A stretch of 64,000 bases of DNA, taken from the NCBI GenBank assembly GCA_039602395.1, contig JBCNJP010000003.1, positions 26,298,269 through 26,362,268 on the forward strand. The letters run 5' to 3'. The position numbers were made by a program, and so were the translations under genes. This document shows positions 35,894 through 48,783 of this stretch, piece after piece. This DNA comes from Deinandra increscens subsp. villosa. Lineage: Eukaryota > Streptophyta > Magnoliopsida > Asterales > Asteraceae. Position 1 is the stretch's first letter. Each line of letters starts with the position of its first letter. Under the pieces are notes generated by a model. It was given only the letters and a program-made list of their open reading frames with translations, was not told the origin of the DNA and did no database searches.

Positions 35894-36550
35894 TGATGTG
35901 TTGCAAACACATCTAATTTTCCTTTGTATTTTGTATATTAGTCGAGTAAGTTTTGAGTCATTTTATATGCTTTTTAGTTGAATTATAGTATTTGTGTGTT
36001 AATGTGGTGTTGAGTCATTTTTATATATTTTGGTGTGAGTTTAAATAATTATTTGAGTCTTTTGTTTAATTAGATCGATTGTCATTTAATTGTGCTTTAA
36101 ATGGTTAAATATCTTTGTTGCAGGTCTAAAGGGGATGGTATGACATTATACCTGAGTTGAGGGGCTGATTGGTAAAAGTGAGAAAACTATGAATGCTTAG
36201 TTCTAGATTTGGTTAAGGAAAAAAAATAAGTAAATGGTGTGATATGCAAAAGTCACGATTCCTTGGATTTGAGCTAGTGTCTACAAGTTAAATACAATAT
36301 GTTGGGCTTCATGGATAGCGATCAGAAATTCAAAAATAAAATACCATGTGGGCTTGGTTTAGGTTGGTTCACGTGGATGCTTTCTTGGGGCAAAAGAAAG
36401 TTGAATATGAAGGAGGTCAATAATAATGAATTGGAGTGAGAACCCTACGGAACATAAGAGGAGCGGCAGAAAGGCTTACGGACGGCAGAAAGGGTTTACG
36501 AGTTAATTGGCAGCCACTGAAGGATATTAGGAACAAATTTCGATCGTAAG

Positions 36551-38308
36551 TGTCACACCCCAACCGACGGCGGAAACGTCGGGGCATGATTAGATTGCCC
36601 ATAAGGTCATGACAACTAATTTAGTGACAATAGTTAAATAATGAATTTCATTGATAACATTGAAAGATAAAACAATACACCACATATTGATAACAAATAC
36701 AATTTATTTATTAGACTAGGTCCAAAAGCCTATGTGATAGCATCTTGAAACATCAACATCATAGCCTGCAACATGTATAAAATAAAAGGGGTCAACTATA
36801 AATAGTTGGTGAGTAACCACAAGTTTGATACATAACATATATTTGAAAAACATGCGTTACGTGTCATATGATAGAATAAGTGAAATATAACATGCTAGAA
36901 AACATTGACAACATGAAAGACTAGGCATAACCAAAATTGCTGGTATAAAATGACAACATGAAATACTAGGCATAAACAAACCTCATTGACATATGAAAGT
37001 TTCTCTAACCCGCAGGTTAGACTATATGAAATAGGCTCCAAACACCCAACGCCGAACCGGTCAAGTTGAGTGGGTTGTCAACCGATAGATCTACCTTTGT
37101 TACCCCAGGCCTTACGTTAATGTTTATGCCAAATGAAAGACATGACAGACATGACAACCATGACATACTTGACATCCAATGATTAACATGAAAACCTTTG
37201 ATAAACATGAAATCCTTTGAAAATCACATATTGACAAATCATGCTAGAAGTCACATAACACATAATTCACACATAGATCACATACGCATGGTAAATGATA
37301 ACTTGAAAGACAACACTTTGAAATAGGATACATGTTGCAACCCCAAAAATGAGAAAATGAGAAAAGAGGCAAGGATTACTCACTTGGATTAGAAGTTAAG
37401 TCCACGAAGCGAAAAGTAAAGGTGAAATGATTAGTCCCGAAGATTCATCCTAAAAGAATAGAAAGGGACGACATGCATATTGAAATGTGGGATTCTAAGC
37501 ACTTATGCATTTGGGGAATGGGTTTTAATTTTATAAATTGAAGTTTGAAAACATGTTAACTTTTAAGAGTAACAATACCTTAAACGTTACTAGACATGCT
37601 TTGGCCTAATAGGTTATTCCACTCTCATCGGGGCATCCCAGGTAAGCATCCAGGTCCGACTATGGGATTTATGCGAACACTTATCTTTTGACAGAGACCC
37701 TAACTACCGGTGTTTTTACCCTTCCAGTTACTACATGTCATTCGCGTCTCAAGTATCATCACTAAATATGTTGTTAAACAAAGATCGATTTCTAAGTTAT
37801 TTGAAATTCTTAAAAATGAGTTTATGTTCTCAACCTGAATTACATATTAGAATGAGTTTATGTTTTCAAACGAGACGAGCTTGAAGGGCAGCACCTCGCC
37901 AAGAGCATAAAAAAAACTACTACGCACGACACCCAATTGAGTATCGTGCTTGCGGAACCACCAAAATTTGGTTATTCCACTTGTTTATACTCAAACTATG
38001 AGTTGGGAAACTATGAGGGACCTAGAAGAGGTATTTATAGGTGTGTAAGGGATGGAAATTTCGTTGAAGAGGCAATGTGGGATGAAATTCGCGTCTTGCA
38101 ACTCAACATCAAACATCAAACTTGTTTTTGCGATTCAGGCTTCGTTATAACTCGGTTTTGCACGCGGTTTTCGCCCACGTTCACCATTTTCAGAGTACTA
38201 TCATAAGGAAGAGAGTAATCTACCATTTATGGTGTTTAGAATTGGGTTTAAATCTTGGATCTTGATGTGGGTCGAGTTTCCGAGTTTTTGAAACATACGG
38301 ATGTTACA
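36551..38308 (-). mobile_element. Solo gypsy-type LTR E
   Basis: 1758 bp, minus orientation, TGTAACATCC...GGGTGTGACA, flanked by a perfect gtaag duplication (36546-36550, 38309-38313) inside the 5' LTR of G. Its 36551-36815 part resembles LTR1 and LTR A. Confidence 0.95.
36765..36813 (-). promoter_or_regulatory. Conserved LTR stem-loop and TTGCAGG (LTR E)
   Basis: On the minus strand: CTCACC, stem CAACTAT/ATAGTTG with a two-base loop (36793-36808), GACC, then TTGCAGG (36765-36771). The companion hairpin GGTT-GAC-AACC is at 37073-37083. Confidence 0.6.
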
Positions 38309-39540
38309 GTAAGGAAGAGGGGGAATCAAGAGAAGAAGCTCCGGTGAATCACTCGACCGCAATCATCAATTCGGGTTTTATTGTTCTTTTGTTTTCTTGA
38401 ATAATTACTTGACTAAATTATGTTCTTGAACCAAGTTTTAGACTTCATGATTTTTTCTGTCAAGAATATGATTGTTGGTTAAGTTTTTGTTACCACCTAG
38501 ATTATATGATGAATTTTTAGTATTTTTGACATTGCTCGGTTTATGACAATTGTGTATGGATGTGATGCTCTATTAAATTCCTCTAGTTATCTATAATTGG
38601 TGCATATGCGTATTGAATTTAGAGTTCCATTAACAATCAAGACTTGCTTAATCTACGGATGTCTTCCGATTTGGGTTGGGTAATTAATTCGTGTGACTGT
38701 GTGTTTGCAAATTCGTGTGATTAGCTATAACTAGTTGATCATAGGATTGATTGTTACTTGTTGCTTTGAACTCAATATTCTGCCTATCTAAATAAGCTCA
38801 AAAGGATGATAGTTGTCGGTTAGTCGGATTAGTTAATGAACTAGGATAACATTGTCTCAAAAGGAAATGCCTTAGGAATTTAGCTAATTTGCTAGTCGTG
38901 TCAGTTGTAGGAATTAGAGGTAGCTCTGGCTAGTCTAGGGTGCCTTAGATTGTTTCGAGGGTGGTCTAGGGTAGTTGAAGTGGGAAAGACTCAAAAGGTG
39001 AACCATTTGTCCGAGCGTTAGAGTAATCAATTAGGAAGAACTCAAAAGGTGAACTAATCAAACCGGTAAGCGTATTCCAGTCTATAGGCATTCTATCAGT
39101 TACGTCCGGAGAGGATTTCGGGGGCTCGTAGGGTTTCTATAGGTTGTGTCTTAAGATCCTAGTTCCATCGGAGTTGTCATAGCCGAGTGAAGTTGTTAAT
39201 ATTAATTAGGATTCTAGGTCTAGGTGGTACCCTTCTCGTCTTTGAATTCGTCCTAAGTTTTGTCGTTTCGTTAGTTAGTTAATTTAGTTAAGTTAGTTAA
39301 TTTAATTCAAAAACCAATTTCTCAAATTCTCATTCATAGAGTCCTAGGTTAGAGTCTTGTTCATAGTGTCCTTAGGGTTCGATATCCGGTCTTACATAAG
39401 CTATATTGCCACCGACAGGTACACTTGCCTTAGGTTCGGTCTAGTTTAGGTAGTTTCGGTAAAATTAGGTGTGTCTAGGTCTAGTTTAGGTCTAGGTTTT
39501 TATTGTAGTTTTTAGTGTAGTTCCGAGCACATCAAGTTTT

Positions 39541-39558
39541 TGGCGCCGTTGCCGGGGA
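39541..39558 (+). other. Primer-binding site of element G
   Basis: TGGCGCCGTTGCCGGGGA lies six bases after the 5' LTR. This is the long primer site typical of Athila/Tat-type elements, usually attributed to tRNA-Asp. Confidence 0.85.
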
Positions 39559-39727
39559 CACTTGGCAATAGCAAGATTAACTTAGGTCGTTATTAGGAAA
39601 TTTGAGTCTTTTTAGGTTTTTCCGTGTCTAGAGTTTTTAGGTATTGTACTTTATTTTATTTTGAGTCTAGAATTGTAGGTTTTACTTTTCTTAGTTGTTA
39701 TTTTTTTATTTTATTTTTCTTTTGGTT

Positions 39728-40285
39728 ATGCCACATACCCACTAACAAGGACCATCTGAACCTTTTGCTGCTATGAAATTTCTTGATTCTTTTATATCTT
39801 GTGTGGATCAATGTGTTAATTATATGTGTGGAGCTGATTTGGTGGTTAACACAGGTCCAGAGGGTGAAGATGTAGGAAAAAATAAGTGTGGGGAGAATCC
39901 CGGGGGGTTAAATGCTTTAGTTGATACAGTTACCATTTTTGACCCATTATGAGAACCCGGTGAAGTGGCTGAGTGTGATAGAGAAGTTTTAGTGGTTGAG
40001 ACTGAGAGTAGGAGAACCACACTTGGGGATCTAGTTAAGGTTAGTGAGGATATTGAGTTTAGTCCAAGTGTGTGGAGGTTGGTGGTAGTTGCCTGTGCAA
40101 ACGACCCTAAATTAAGCTTCTTAAGACTAGTTAGGTTTCGATCGGGTCGATTTAAGCATTGGAAAGTTAAAGGATTGGAGCTTAAATGTAGAAACCGGGT
40201 AATTACCGGTAAATTAGTGCTGAAGGATGTGAAATCCAAACCTCCTGATAGTCCATTTGGAGGTTGGATAGTGATTAGGAGTTGA
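39728..40285 (+). pseudogene. Short broken ORF in element G
   Basis: One frame runs from the ATG at 39728 to a stop at 40283 but contains in-frame stops at 39743 and about 39952. The longest uninterrupted part (39965-40285, 106 codons) reads MAECDREVLVVETESRRTTL... and resembles no domain I know. It occupies the gag position of a non-autonomous element and may be a replaced or remnant gag. Confidence 0.4.
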
Positions 40286-41830
40286 ATTGACATAGTGCCC
40301 GGGTTGTATAGTTTGTAAATTTGTCTTTAATTTCTGCAATTCTTAGTTTTTATTTTATTTGTGTTCTTATTTATTTTTCTTTTTCGTGCTTATTTGTTTT
40401 TCGTCCAGTGTTTTTGTTTTGTGTCTTTCTTTACAGGTTCGATGATGTTTGCGTTGAGATGCTCATGAAGATTTAAGAGAGAACCTGGGATCGAACTCGT
40501 CTGTCATTCATCCAAATCAACAATAAGGGGAGTTTATTCCGATTTACCTTTTTATTTTTCGTTGCATTTTTTATTTTTCTTTTTCTTTCTTTTTAGTGTG
40601 TTTATTTTTATTTTTATTTTATTTTTATTTTATTTTTATTCTCATCTCACATTGGGGACAATGTGTCGTTCAAGTGTGGGGATGGAAAGTCTTGCGTCTT
40701 ATTTTTGTTTTAGTGTGTTTTAGTTTAGTTTGCTTTAAAAAAAACTAAAAAAAAAATCCAAAAAAAAAAAAATTTGAAAAAACTTGTTCAAAAATGTCTA
40801 ACAATTTGGCTGCAACATAATGGAAAATGATAGGTAAAACAGGGAATTGGTTATCTAAATTTTGTGCTTAAATGTTAAAATAATGACTAAAAGTCAATAA
40901 TTGGGTAAAGTGGTAAAGTATGGTGAGAATGGAAAATATTGCTAGTCTATGATGTGTCGGTAGGCCCAGCTGACCTAGGAGTAGCTTAAATAGCCTGTGT
41001 GTTTATTGTTGTATAAATATGTTAATCAGTCTGTTAGTGGGTTCCCATTTTAGGAGTGATAGAAATACTGAACCTGATGATTAGGAGGAAAGAGACCGCT
41101 TTAGGCTAGATACTCTTATGTCCTTAGAATATTCAATGAGCATGTTAGGTAATAATCTGGTTAATGAATTAGAGTGAAGGGACAAAATACTCATGTACGA
41201 ACTAAGGATGGTATACGCTGATAAGTGCCTCTGATGATGTCCTGGATCTCGCGAGCAAAATACTCATGTATGATTTTAGGGATAGTATATCGAAAATAAT
41301 ACCTCTGACGATGTCCGTTGGTAATTTTAGGTAAAAGTGACCAATTAAAAAAGAAAAAAATTAAAAAAATGGAAAAGAAAAGAAAAAAAAGCGAGAAAAA
41401 ATATGGTAAATTAGAAAATAAATGCTCAGAAGTGTTAATTCCATTAGTTCCTTATTCTTTGGACATCTTAGTATCTGGTTTAAGGAGGGTGGAGAAAAAT
41501 ATAAAACTTAAATCATTATTAACCTTTACTTTGACTGAATATGATTCGGTAATAGGTTGAACTTGAGCTTTCTTTAGTGGGACCCATAGGTAGACTGAGC
41601 TTATATCCGGTAATTTCATAAACACATGGGGGCGAAAGAAAAGGTTGGTGGTTGGGTTTAATCGGATCGAAATATCGGCAATTGTAGTTAGTGTGTTATT
41701 ACGTTATGGATTGAGGAATGTTATGGTGGATTGAGAAATTAAAATGTTGAATGCTTAGAGATCAATTACCTGGTTATGATTCCATTGCAGTATTTTTCGG
41801 GGACGAAAAAAGAGTAAGTGTGGGGATGTT
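40286..41830 (+). other. Non-coding 3' interior of element G with polypurine tract
   Basis: AT-rich with T-runs and A-runs (40550-40780). It holds the phrase cattggggacaatgtg (near 40650-40670) and an imperfect duplication of about 80-100 bp (aaaatactcatgta...gatgtcc, 41185-41310). The polypurine tract agtaagtgtggggatg ends just before the 3' LTR at 41831. No gene. Confidence 0.75.
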
Positions 41831-43599
41831 TGATGTGTTGCAAACACATCTAATTTTCCTTTGTATTTTGTATATTAGTCGAGTAAGTTTTGAGTCATTT
41901 TTTATGCTTTTTAGTTGAATTATAGTATTTATGTGTTAATGTGGTGTTGAGTCATTTTTATATATTTTGGTGTGAGTTTAAATAATTATTTGAGTCTTTT
42001 GTTTAATTAGATCGATTGTCATTTAATTGTGCTTTAAATGGTTAAATATCTTTGTTGCAGGTCTAAAGGGGATGGTATGACATTATACCTGAGTTGAGGG
42101 GCTGATTGGTAAAAGTGAGAAAACTACGAATGCTTAATTCGTAGATTTGGTTAAGGAAAAAAATAAGTAAATGGTGTGATATGCAAAAGTCACGATTCCT
42201 TGGATTTGAGCTGGTGTCTACAAGTTAAATACAATATGTTGGGCTTCATGGATAGCGATCAGAAATTCAAAAATAAAATACCATGTGGGCTTGGTTTAGG
42301 TTGGTTCACGTGGATGCTTTCTTGGGGCAAAAGAAAGTTGAATAGGAAGGAGGTCAATAATAATGAACTAGAGATCAACCGCGCGTTGCTGCGGTCATTT
42401 AGAAAAATATAAAAAATTGTTAATAAAACAAAGAAAATATAGTTTTATAAGTGTCTAAGTAGTATATTTTATAGTAAATGAAGCAAAAGTGGATTGATAC
42501 ATATGTTATTTCACAAAGAATTCATAAGAGATAGGTTGTTTAAAACAATGCTTTTATAACAAAGAAGACCACGTTTAAATACTTTTAAATGTACATGAAT
42601 AATCATTTTTTTAAATGTACAAATCATATAAATGATTATTACATTTTCAAAATATAAGTAAAATATATATATATACATAAAAGTTATTTACATAAAAAGG
42701 TGGGTTCCTTTTCAGATTCAGTCATCTTTTTCCTTCAGCTTCTTGTAGGATAAGTGAAATATATATTTACATAAAAGTTATTACTTAATAAATATGTTAT
42801 AAATATAATTAAATAATATATATTATGTTATATAAAAATTAAAACTATAGAGATATATAAAAATAATTATAAATGTATATAAACTAATAGAGTAATTAAT
42901 TAATTATAAATGGCCAAACCAGCCGTGCTCGAGCATGACAAGACTCATGAGCCGAGTTCAAGATTTAGAAATAGGCTCGTTCAGGCTGGGATAGGCTCGT
43001 TTACACCCTTAATTTCGACCCAGAAGTAAATGAGGCATCGTCTCACACCTATAATACAGTTTCCTGAGCGGCCCTTTTGAAATCTAGACCCATCCCATTG
43101 GAGATAAAACCCAACCACATCGACACATCATTGGCAGGTTCAAATTGATGCCTCTACCTTTGGTGCATATAATGAGTCGGTTAGCTTTTGCCCTTGCATT
43201 AACAAAGTCACTTTTCATAGGTGACCAAAAAGTAAATCTGTTTAATCTCATTAAATATTGTAGAAACGGGGTGTCCTGGGTGGTCGAAGTGGCATGGCCA
43301 AGGACGAGTCACCAAGGCACCAGGCCGATCCACTGTGTGGGAGAGATGTGGCGAGCCTCCGAGCCGGGCTAGGAAGATCCGTCTCTCTCGGGTCTTGTCC
43401 TGTACCTGTAACATGAAAGGAACCCGTTAGAAGGGGACCAGAGACCGGGGTCTCTGGACCACCCTCCGACGGTCAAGTCAGTAAGACTGTGTATATAGTA
43501 TGTATATATATGTATATGTATGTATGTGGTAGCATGTGGGATGAAGGGGATCATCCAAGTAGGATGAAGGAGATTGGTTGAGCAGGATGAAGGGGAATG

Positions 43600-43990
43600 C
43601 TGGAGGAAGCACGACCATGTAGGCCAGGGGGTAGCACGGCCATGTAGGCCTGAAGGTAGTGCGGCCATGTAGCACGGCCGGGTAGGTCAGAAGGTAGTGC
43701 GGCCATGTAGCATGGCCAGGGAAGCCAGAAGGTAGTGCGGCCATGTAGCATGGCCAGGGAGGCCAGAAGGTAGTGCGGCCATGTAGCATGACCTGTAGGC
43801 CAAAAGGTAGTGCGGCGCTGTAGGCTGGACCAGACCGAGTAGGCTGAACCAGCCCAAGTAGGAAGGACCAGGGAAACTGGGAAGGACCAGGCCAAGTGGC
43901 AAGGACCAGGCTGTGCAGGAAGGACCAGGGAAACTGGGAAGGACCAGGCCAAGTGGCAAGGACCAGGCTGTGCAGGAAGGACCAGGAACC
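43600..43990. repeat. GC-rich tandem repeats in the Helitron-like element
   Basis: Several degenerate copies of a unit of about 38-46 bp built on gtagtgcggccatgtagca (43600-43810) are followed by two 57-bp copies containing gaaactgggaaggaccagg (43860-43985). A 203-codon minus-strand frame covers it but is just the repeats translated. Confidence 0.88.
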
Positions 43991-44212
43991 CTTTCAAGGA
44001 GGGAGTAAGCCTCCTTATATAGGGATAGTGATGGGCCAGATTGGGCCTAGTGGGCCGAACCTGGTATGAGCCATCAAAGAGGAAGTAGTGGGCTGTATTG
44101 GGTCGAACTATATAAAAGCCCTTAGCCAATGTAGTTAGCCCGATACGGACCCACGTCATCAAATATAAATATTAAATATAGAATCTTCATGCATAATGTG
44201 ACATGAATATAC

Positions 44213-46253
44213 CATGTAGTAAGCAAGATCGAGGATAGGGTGATTCCGAACATGAATTTCAGCTTCCTTGTTAAATGCAGAGAAAGCAACCTATCGCACA
44301 AAATAAGTTTGGCTTTTGCAGGCAAAAAAATAATAATATAGGAACCATAATAAATGACCAGTAGATTCATGTTATTGATGATTAAAGCTTACCATCACAC
44401 ATCTTATTACAAAACATGTGCAACAAATTCCTGTCACAAATCCCACCTGCCAAAAATGAGAGCACCCAGTGGTTTAAGCAATTAGATTCATCATCTTCCA
44501 AGCCCAGGAAACACTTCCTCATAATCTAAAAATCTTGCAAGATTGTTTTGCATTCATACAAGAAAAATGATAACTGTTGGTGTCCCTTTTCCAGGCTAAA
44601 AAAACCTCTCTAAGTATCCAATCTTCTAGATAATTTTAGGTTTGTTTTAAAGATTAAGTGACTACTTTAGATAAAGCATAGACTAAGATGGATTAAGAAT
44701 TCTATAGGTTTTGGGATTCTGTTTCTGTGTTTATATATCCACGTGTTTTGAACATTAATCAATACAACATAATATTTATGTTTTATTAATATTTCAAATT
44801 GATATTTAAACCACCAATCAGAAAATTTGGAAGGTCAAAATTAGTTAAATTACAGAAAGCAGTCACCTAATATACATTACTATAAAGTACATGGTAATGG
44901 ATGGCAAGACTTGTATTTTACTCTGGTAAAAAGATCCAATATCACAAAGATCAAAGCATTAACAAAGATGCAAACATCATGAAGCTTTTTTTGGCGTCCT
45001 CTGGATTCAATTGGAAAGCGCCGAAGCATGACAAACAAGCTAAAAAAGCATTATAAGCAGATAAGATTATTTGGGTTGGGTAGGGAAGGGGGGGGGGGGT
45101 AGGGTCACAGTAAGCAATGGATATTCAAAAATTGTGTTTGCACCATATAAACCATACCTCCCACCATATATAATAAATCCGAGAGCAGCACAAAGCGAGA
45201 TAACTGCATACATCATAAAACTATGTGTTTTACTGACAGTTATGTCAAATGCAACAGTAGAAAGCTAACAGATGAAGTAGTTCTAATCTTATATAAACAT
45301 CAAGCACATTGTCGTCAGTGTGTACCATGTTCTAACCTGAAAAGAAAATTTCAGCAATCTTGATAGCAAAAGGACCTTTACTGAATCTCATATATATCCA
45401 GATGCACACCTAAAATTCACAAAAGATATAACATAGTTTGAAAGTGCAACTGCTGCCCATCTACACTGAAATTCTAGATAAGATACCAACGGCTCAAAGT
45501 CACCCTTGACAGAAGTTCTACTTCAACGTCTACAACTTTCTGACTTGTTTTTACTAAAAGATTTATATTGTTATGCAATAATGTTCTTTTGTAATCATAA
45601 GTATCATTCATTAGTAGAAATTCTTAAGAAGAGAACAAAATAACTTTTGCAGATATTAAAAAATTTATATTGTTATGCAATAATGTTCTTTTGTAATCAT
45701 AAGTATCATTCATTATTAGAAACTCTTCAGAAGAGAACAAAATAGTGTTCCCATTCCAACCCATACAAAAAAGTGACATGTTCTTTACCCAAAAAAAAAG
45801 TGACATGTTTTGATCTGTTAGCCAAGTAGCCAACCCGCCCGACCCCATCATCCTCTTACATCTGTGAGCTCTGTCTAGCACCCTGATACAAACACAAAGC
45901 ATAGGTGGTGTGAATTTGCATACTACGTGAATAAAGTATACAGCCCCATTGACGATGAAATATGCAGGTCTGAGTCAATCAGCAGGAAGGCTTCCTGCCT
46001 GAAATTCAGAAAAAAGATTGTGATTTCTTTAATAATCTATCAAAATGTGCTACATGCATACCAAACATCTATACTGACATCAATTAAAAATATCTGTATA
46101 GATTATAAATATTTGTTGGTAAAGGTAAAATAATATATATAATTTATTTATGTTGAGTACCTGATGGTATATTTCAGCCCAAAATAATACAAGTAGCGTG
46201 TATGTTGAGAAAAATAGAAGACCAGGAAGATCCAAAAGTATCATATCTAATAC
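44213..46253 (-). pseudogene. Captured TOM1/TOM3/THH1-like gene fragment, seven exons
   Basis: Seven minus-strand exons with GT/AG borders and compatible phases: 46161-46253, 45927-45998, 45337-45409, 45158-45203, 44976-45039, 44393-44446, 44213-44290. They encode about 160 residues of the multi-pass membrane THH1/TOM1/TOM3 family: ILLDLPGLLFFSTYTLLVLF, RPAYFIVNGAVYF, AALGFIIYGG, MLRRFPIESRGRQKKL, VGFVTGICCTCFVIRC, NKEAEIHVRNHPILDLAYYM. The family is known for tonoplast proteins used by tobamoviruses as host factors. A TGA interrupts exon two (45975-45977). The first exons are unclear (frames at 46749-47048 may be remnants) and the last exon is absent, so this is a decayed fragment. Confidence 0.85.
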
Positions 46254-48783
46254 CTGAAAATGACGATTCCATTTCTCATTTAATTTCAAAGGTCACGTAA
46301 CATGATGTGAGGAAAAAGGAAGAAAATGTGCAAAATGAATTATGTAGTGTTATTAGCAGATACTTCTTAATAAATGTTGATACAGAATTGGTGGATTTGT
46401 GTTTGGAGATTCGTATTTGGAGCAAAGGACAAAGGCAAGTGGGCTAGAAAATAGCCCAACTTAAAACAGGCATAACTTTTGATTTGTCTGGAGTTATGGA
46501 GCTCATAAGAGATAGACAGAAACGTCTAAACAGGCCGGGCGTTGTGAAAAACCTCCCTGACCTACAGAGCCTGTTTACGTAACTTTTATGTAAATATAAT
46601 ACCGAGTCAAATATGATTAAATCCTATGACTCAGATTTCATACATGTTTGTTATAGGTAAGATAATTTGCTTTTATAACGCTGACCGAAGAACAAATATA
46701 TTACAAAAAGTAAAAATACAAAAAATTCCATTTATAACATACTAACCTTTAGGCTGTAGCAGAAGAGCTAAACAGAAACAAATTATCATGAAGAATCTGT
46801 AAAATAAAATCAAATAGATGTGCAGAACGATAAGATAAAGACTCAAATCTTTCAGAATTATTAGCCATTAAGTGAAATAAATATTCACAGGATAACTTGA
46901 TAAAGATGTGAACAACGTGAAGAGTGGAAAAATCTTCGTACCTAACTCCCACGACAACTTGGAAACCGTCCTCTAATGACCTTTTGGTATAGTTATAGAA
47001 GCTGAATCTAGTTCCGAGAGCTAATTGAAGCTGCAAGGATACACACATGCACTATACTCTCATACAAAGGCAACACACTTCATCAAACACCTTGCATCGA
47101 CACCAAAATTAAAACCCAAAAAAGAGATCACCCAAATCTTATAATCATTTTGCAAGAAAATTTTTTAAAAAGAAATAAACAGAAACAAACTCTACCACAA
47201 AGAAAAACAAAAGCAAAAATCCCAACAAAATTAAATAACACAATTCAACAAATATATAATCTGCATACTAAACTAAAAACCTACACAAACACAGTTCATA
47301 CACTATTTGACCTAAGCATCACGAAGGAAAAGAAACAAATATGCCATAAAATTCAATGAGACATTTCATCAAACACATAATCTACATGCCAAACTATAAA
47401 TCTACACACACAAATGAAGTGTTAGATGTCGCAATACAACAGGTTATGGGGTAGTTTTCTGTTACCTCAAGAAAGGGTTTCACGTCTTCCTAATCCTTAG
47501 AACTCTGCCTCTGCTCTGCTCCATTAGCACCTGCCATCATTCTCCAGCAACCACAAATAGTGCCATTAAAAGTGGATCAAATGGATATGAAGTAATCAAG
47601 AAGAATAAATCGAGCCAAATGAAAGTTATTCTGCACAGATGTTACCTGGAAACACACAAACAAACCCTAAATCATCAATTTGAGGTTGAACCTAGAACAT
47701 AGAAACCAAAAATTATAACAATCCCTTACGTGGTCGTGCGCCTACAGTGTAGTTGTAGCAGAGAAACCCTAAAACAAAGCAATAACGTTGAAATCCAAGA
47801 CGTGGGCGGCGCTGGGATGAGCAATCAGAGAGGAAAGGGACAACGCTGAGGTGGGCAATCGGAGGGGAAAGAGGCCGGCGATGGATGGCGGATGGCGATG
47901 GAGGGTGATGTTCCATCTGGTCTTCATCGGAAGGTTTTGTAAGTTGAGAGAGTGGGCACGAAAACATAGGTTATGTTTTCAATTGTATATATATACAATT
48001 GGAGTGAGAACCCTACGGAACATAAGAGGAGCGGCAGAAAGGCTTACGGACGGCAGAAAGGGTTTACGAGTTAATTGGCAGCCACTGAAGGATATTAGGA
48101 ACAAATTTCGATCGTAAGGAAGATGGGGAATCAAGAGAAGAAGCTCCGGTGAATCACTCGACCGCAATCATCAATTCGGGTTTTATTGTTCTTTTGTTTT
48201 CTTGAATAATTACTTGACTAAATTATGTTCTTGAACCAAGTTTTAGACTTCATGATTTTTTCTGTCAAGAATATGATTGTTGGTTAAGTTTTTGTTACCA
48301 CCTAGATTATATGATGATTTTTTAGTATTTTTGACATTGCTCGGTTTATGACAATTGTGTATGGATGTGATGCTCTATTAAATTCCTCTAGTTATCTATA
48401 ATTGGTGCATATGCATATTGAATTTAGAGTTCCAATTAACAATCAAGACTTGCTTAATCTACGGATGTCTTGCGATTTGGGTTGGGTAATTAATTCGTGT
48501 GACTGTGTGTTTGCAAATTAGTGTGATTAGCTATAACTAGTTGATCATAGGATTGATTGTTACTTGTTGCTTTGAACTCAATATTCTGCCTATCTAAATA
48601 AGCTCAAAAGGATGATAGTTGTCGGTTAGTCGGATTAGTTAATGAACTAGGATAACATTGTCTCAAAAGGAAATGCCTTAGGAATTTAGCTAATTTGCTA
48701 GTCGTGTCAGTTGTAGGAATTAGAGGTAGCTCTGGCTAGTCTAGGGTGCCTTAGATTGTTTCGAGGGTGGTCTAGGGTAGTTG

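Larger units (their letters stand above)
35894..39534 (+). repeat. 5' LTR of element G (with insertion E)
   Basis: Own sequence is 35894-36550 plus 38314-39534 (1878 bp), interrupted by solo LTR E. It matches the 3' LTR (41831-49713 minus its insertions) with few differences. No gene; a 61-codon frame near 36417-36602 spans an LTR/insert boundary. Confidence 0.92.
42368..47998 (-). mobile_element. Helitron-like element with captured host gene
   Basis: The 5.6-kb insert splits an A/T step of the G LTR (gaa | ttgg; the other LTR is uninterrupted) without target duplication. The minus-strand 3' end is CTAG at 42368-42371. Seven bases inside it is a hairpin, CCGC(A)GC-aac-GCGCGG. These are Helitron hallmarks. 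The minus-strand 5' end reads TTGTATATA rather than the expected TC, which lowers certainty. No Rep-helicase is encoded, so it is non-autonomous. It carries exons of a TOM1/TOM3-type gene on the same strand and a tandem-repeat block. The 42420-43140 part is AT-rich, with nothing recognisable. Confidence 0.65.

Noticed and set aside
43551..44162. 203-codon minus-strand frame
   Set aside because: It is the translation of GC-rich tandem repeats; residues repeat in blocks with no domain and no flanking gene signals.
46749..47048. 99-codon minus-strand frame as a gene
   Set aside because: Part may be remnants of upstream TOM1-like exons (splice-like borders near 46800 and 47035), but the frame runs through intron-like DNA.
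47713..48117. 84- and 88-codon frames near the right end of the Helitron-like element
   Set aside because: They could be the first exon or leader of the captured TOM1-like gene, but I cannot match them to the family and one crosses into the G LTR.
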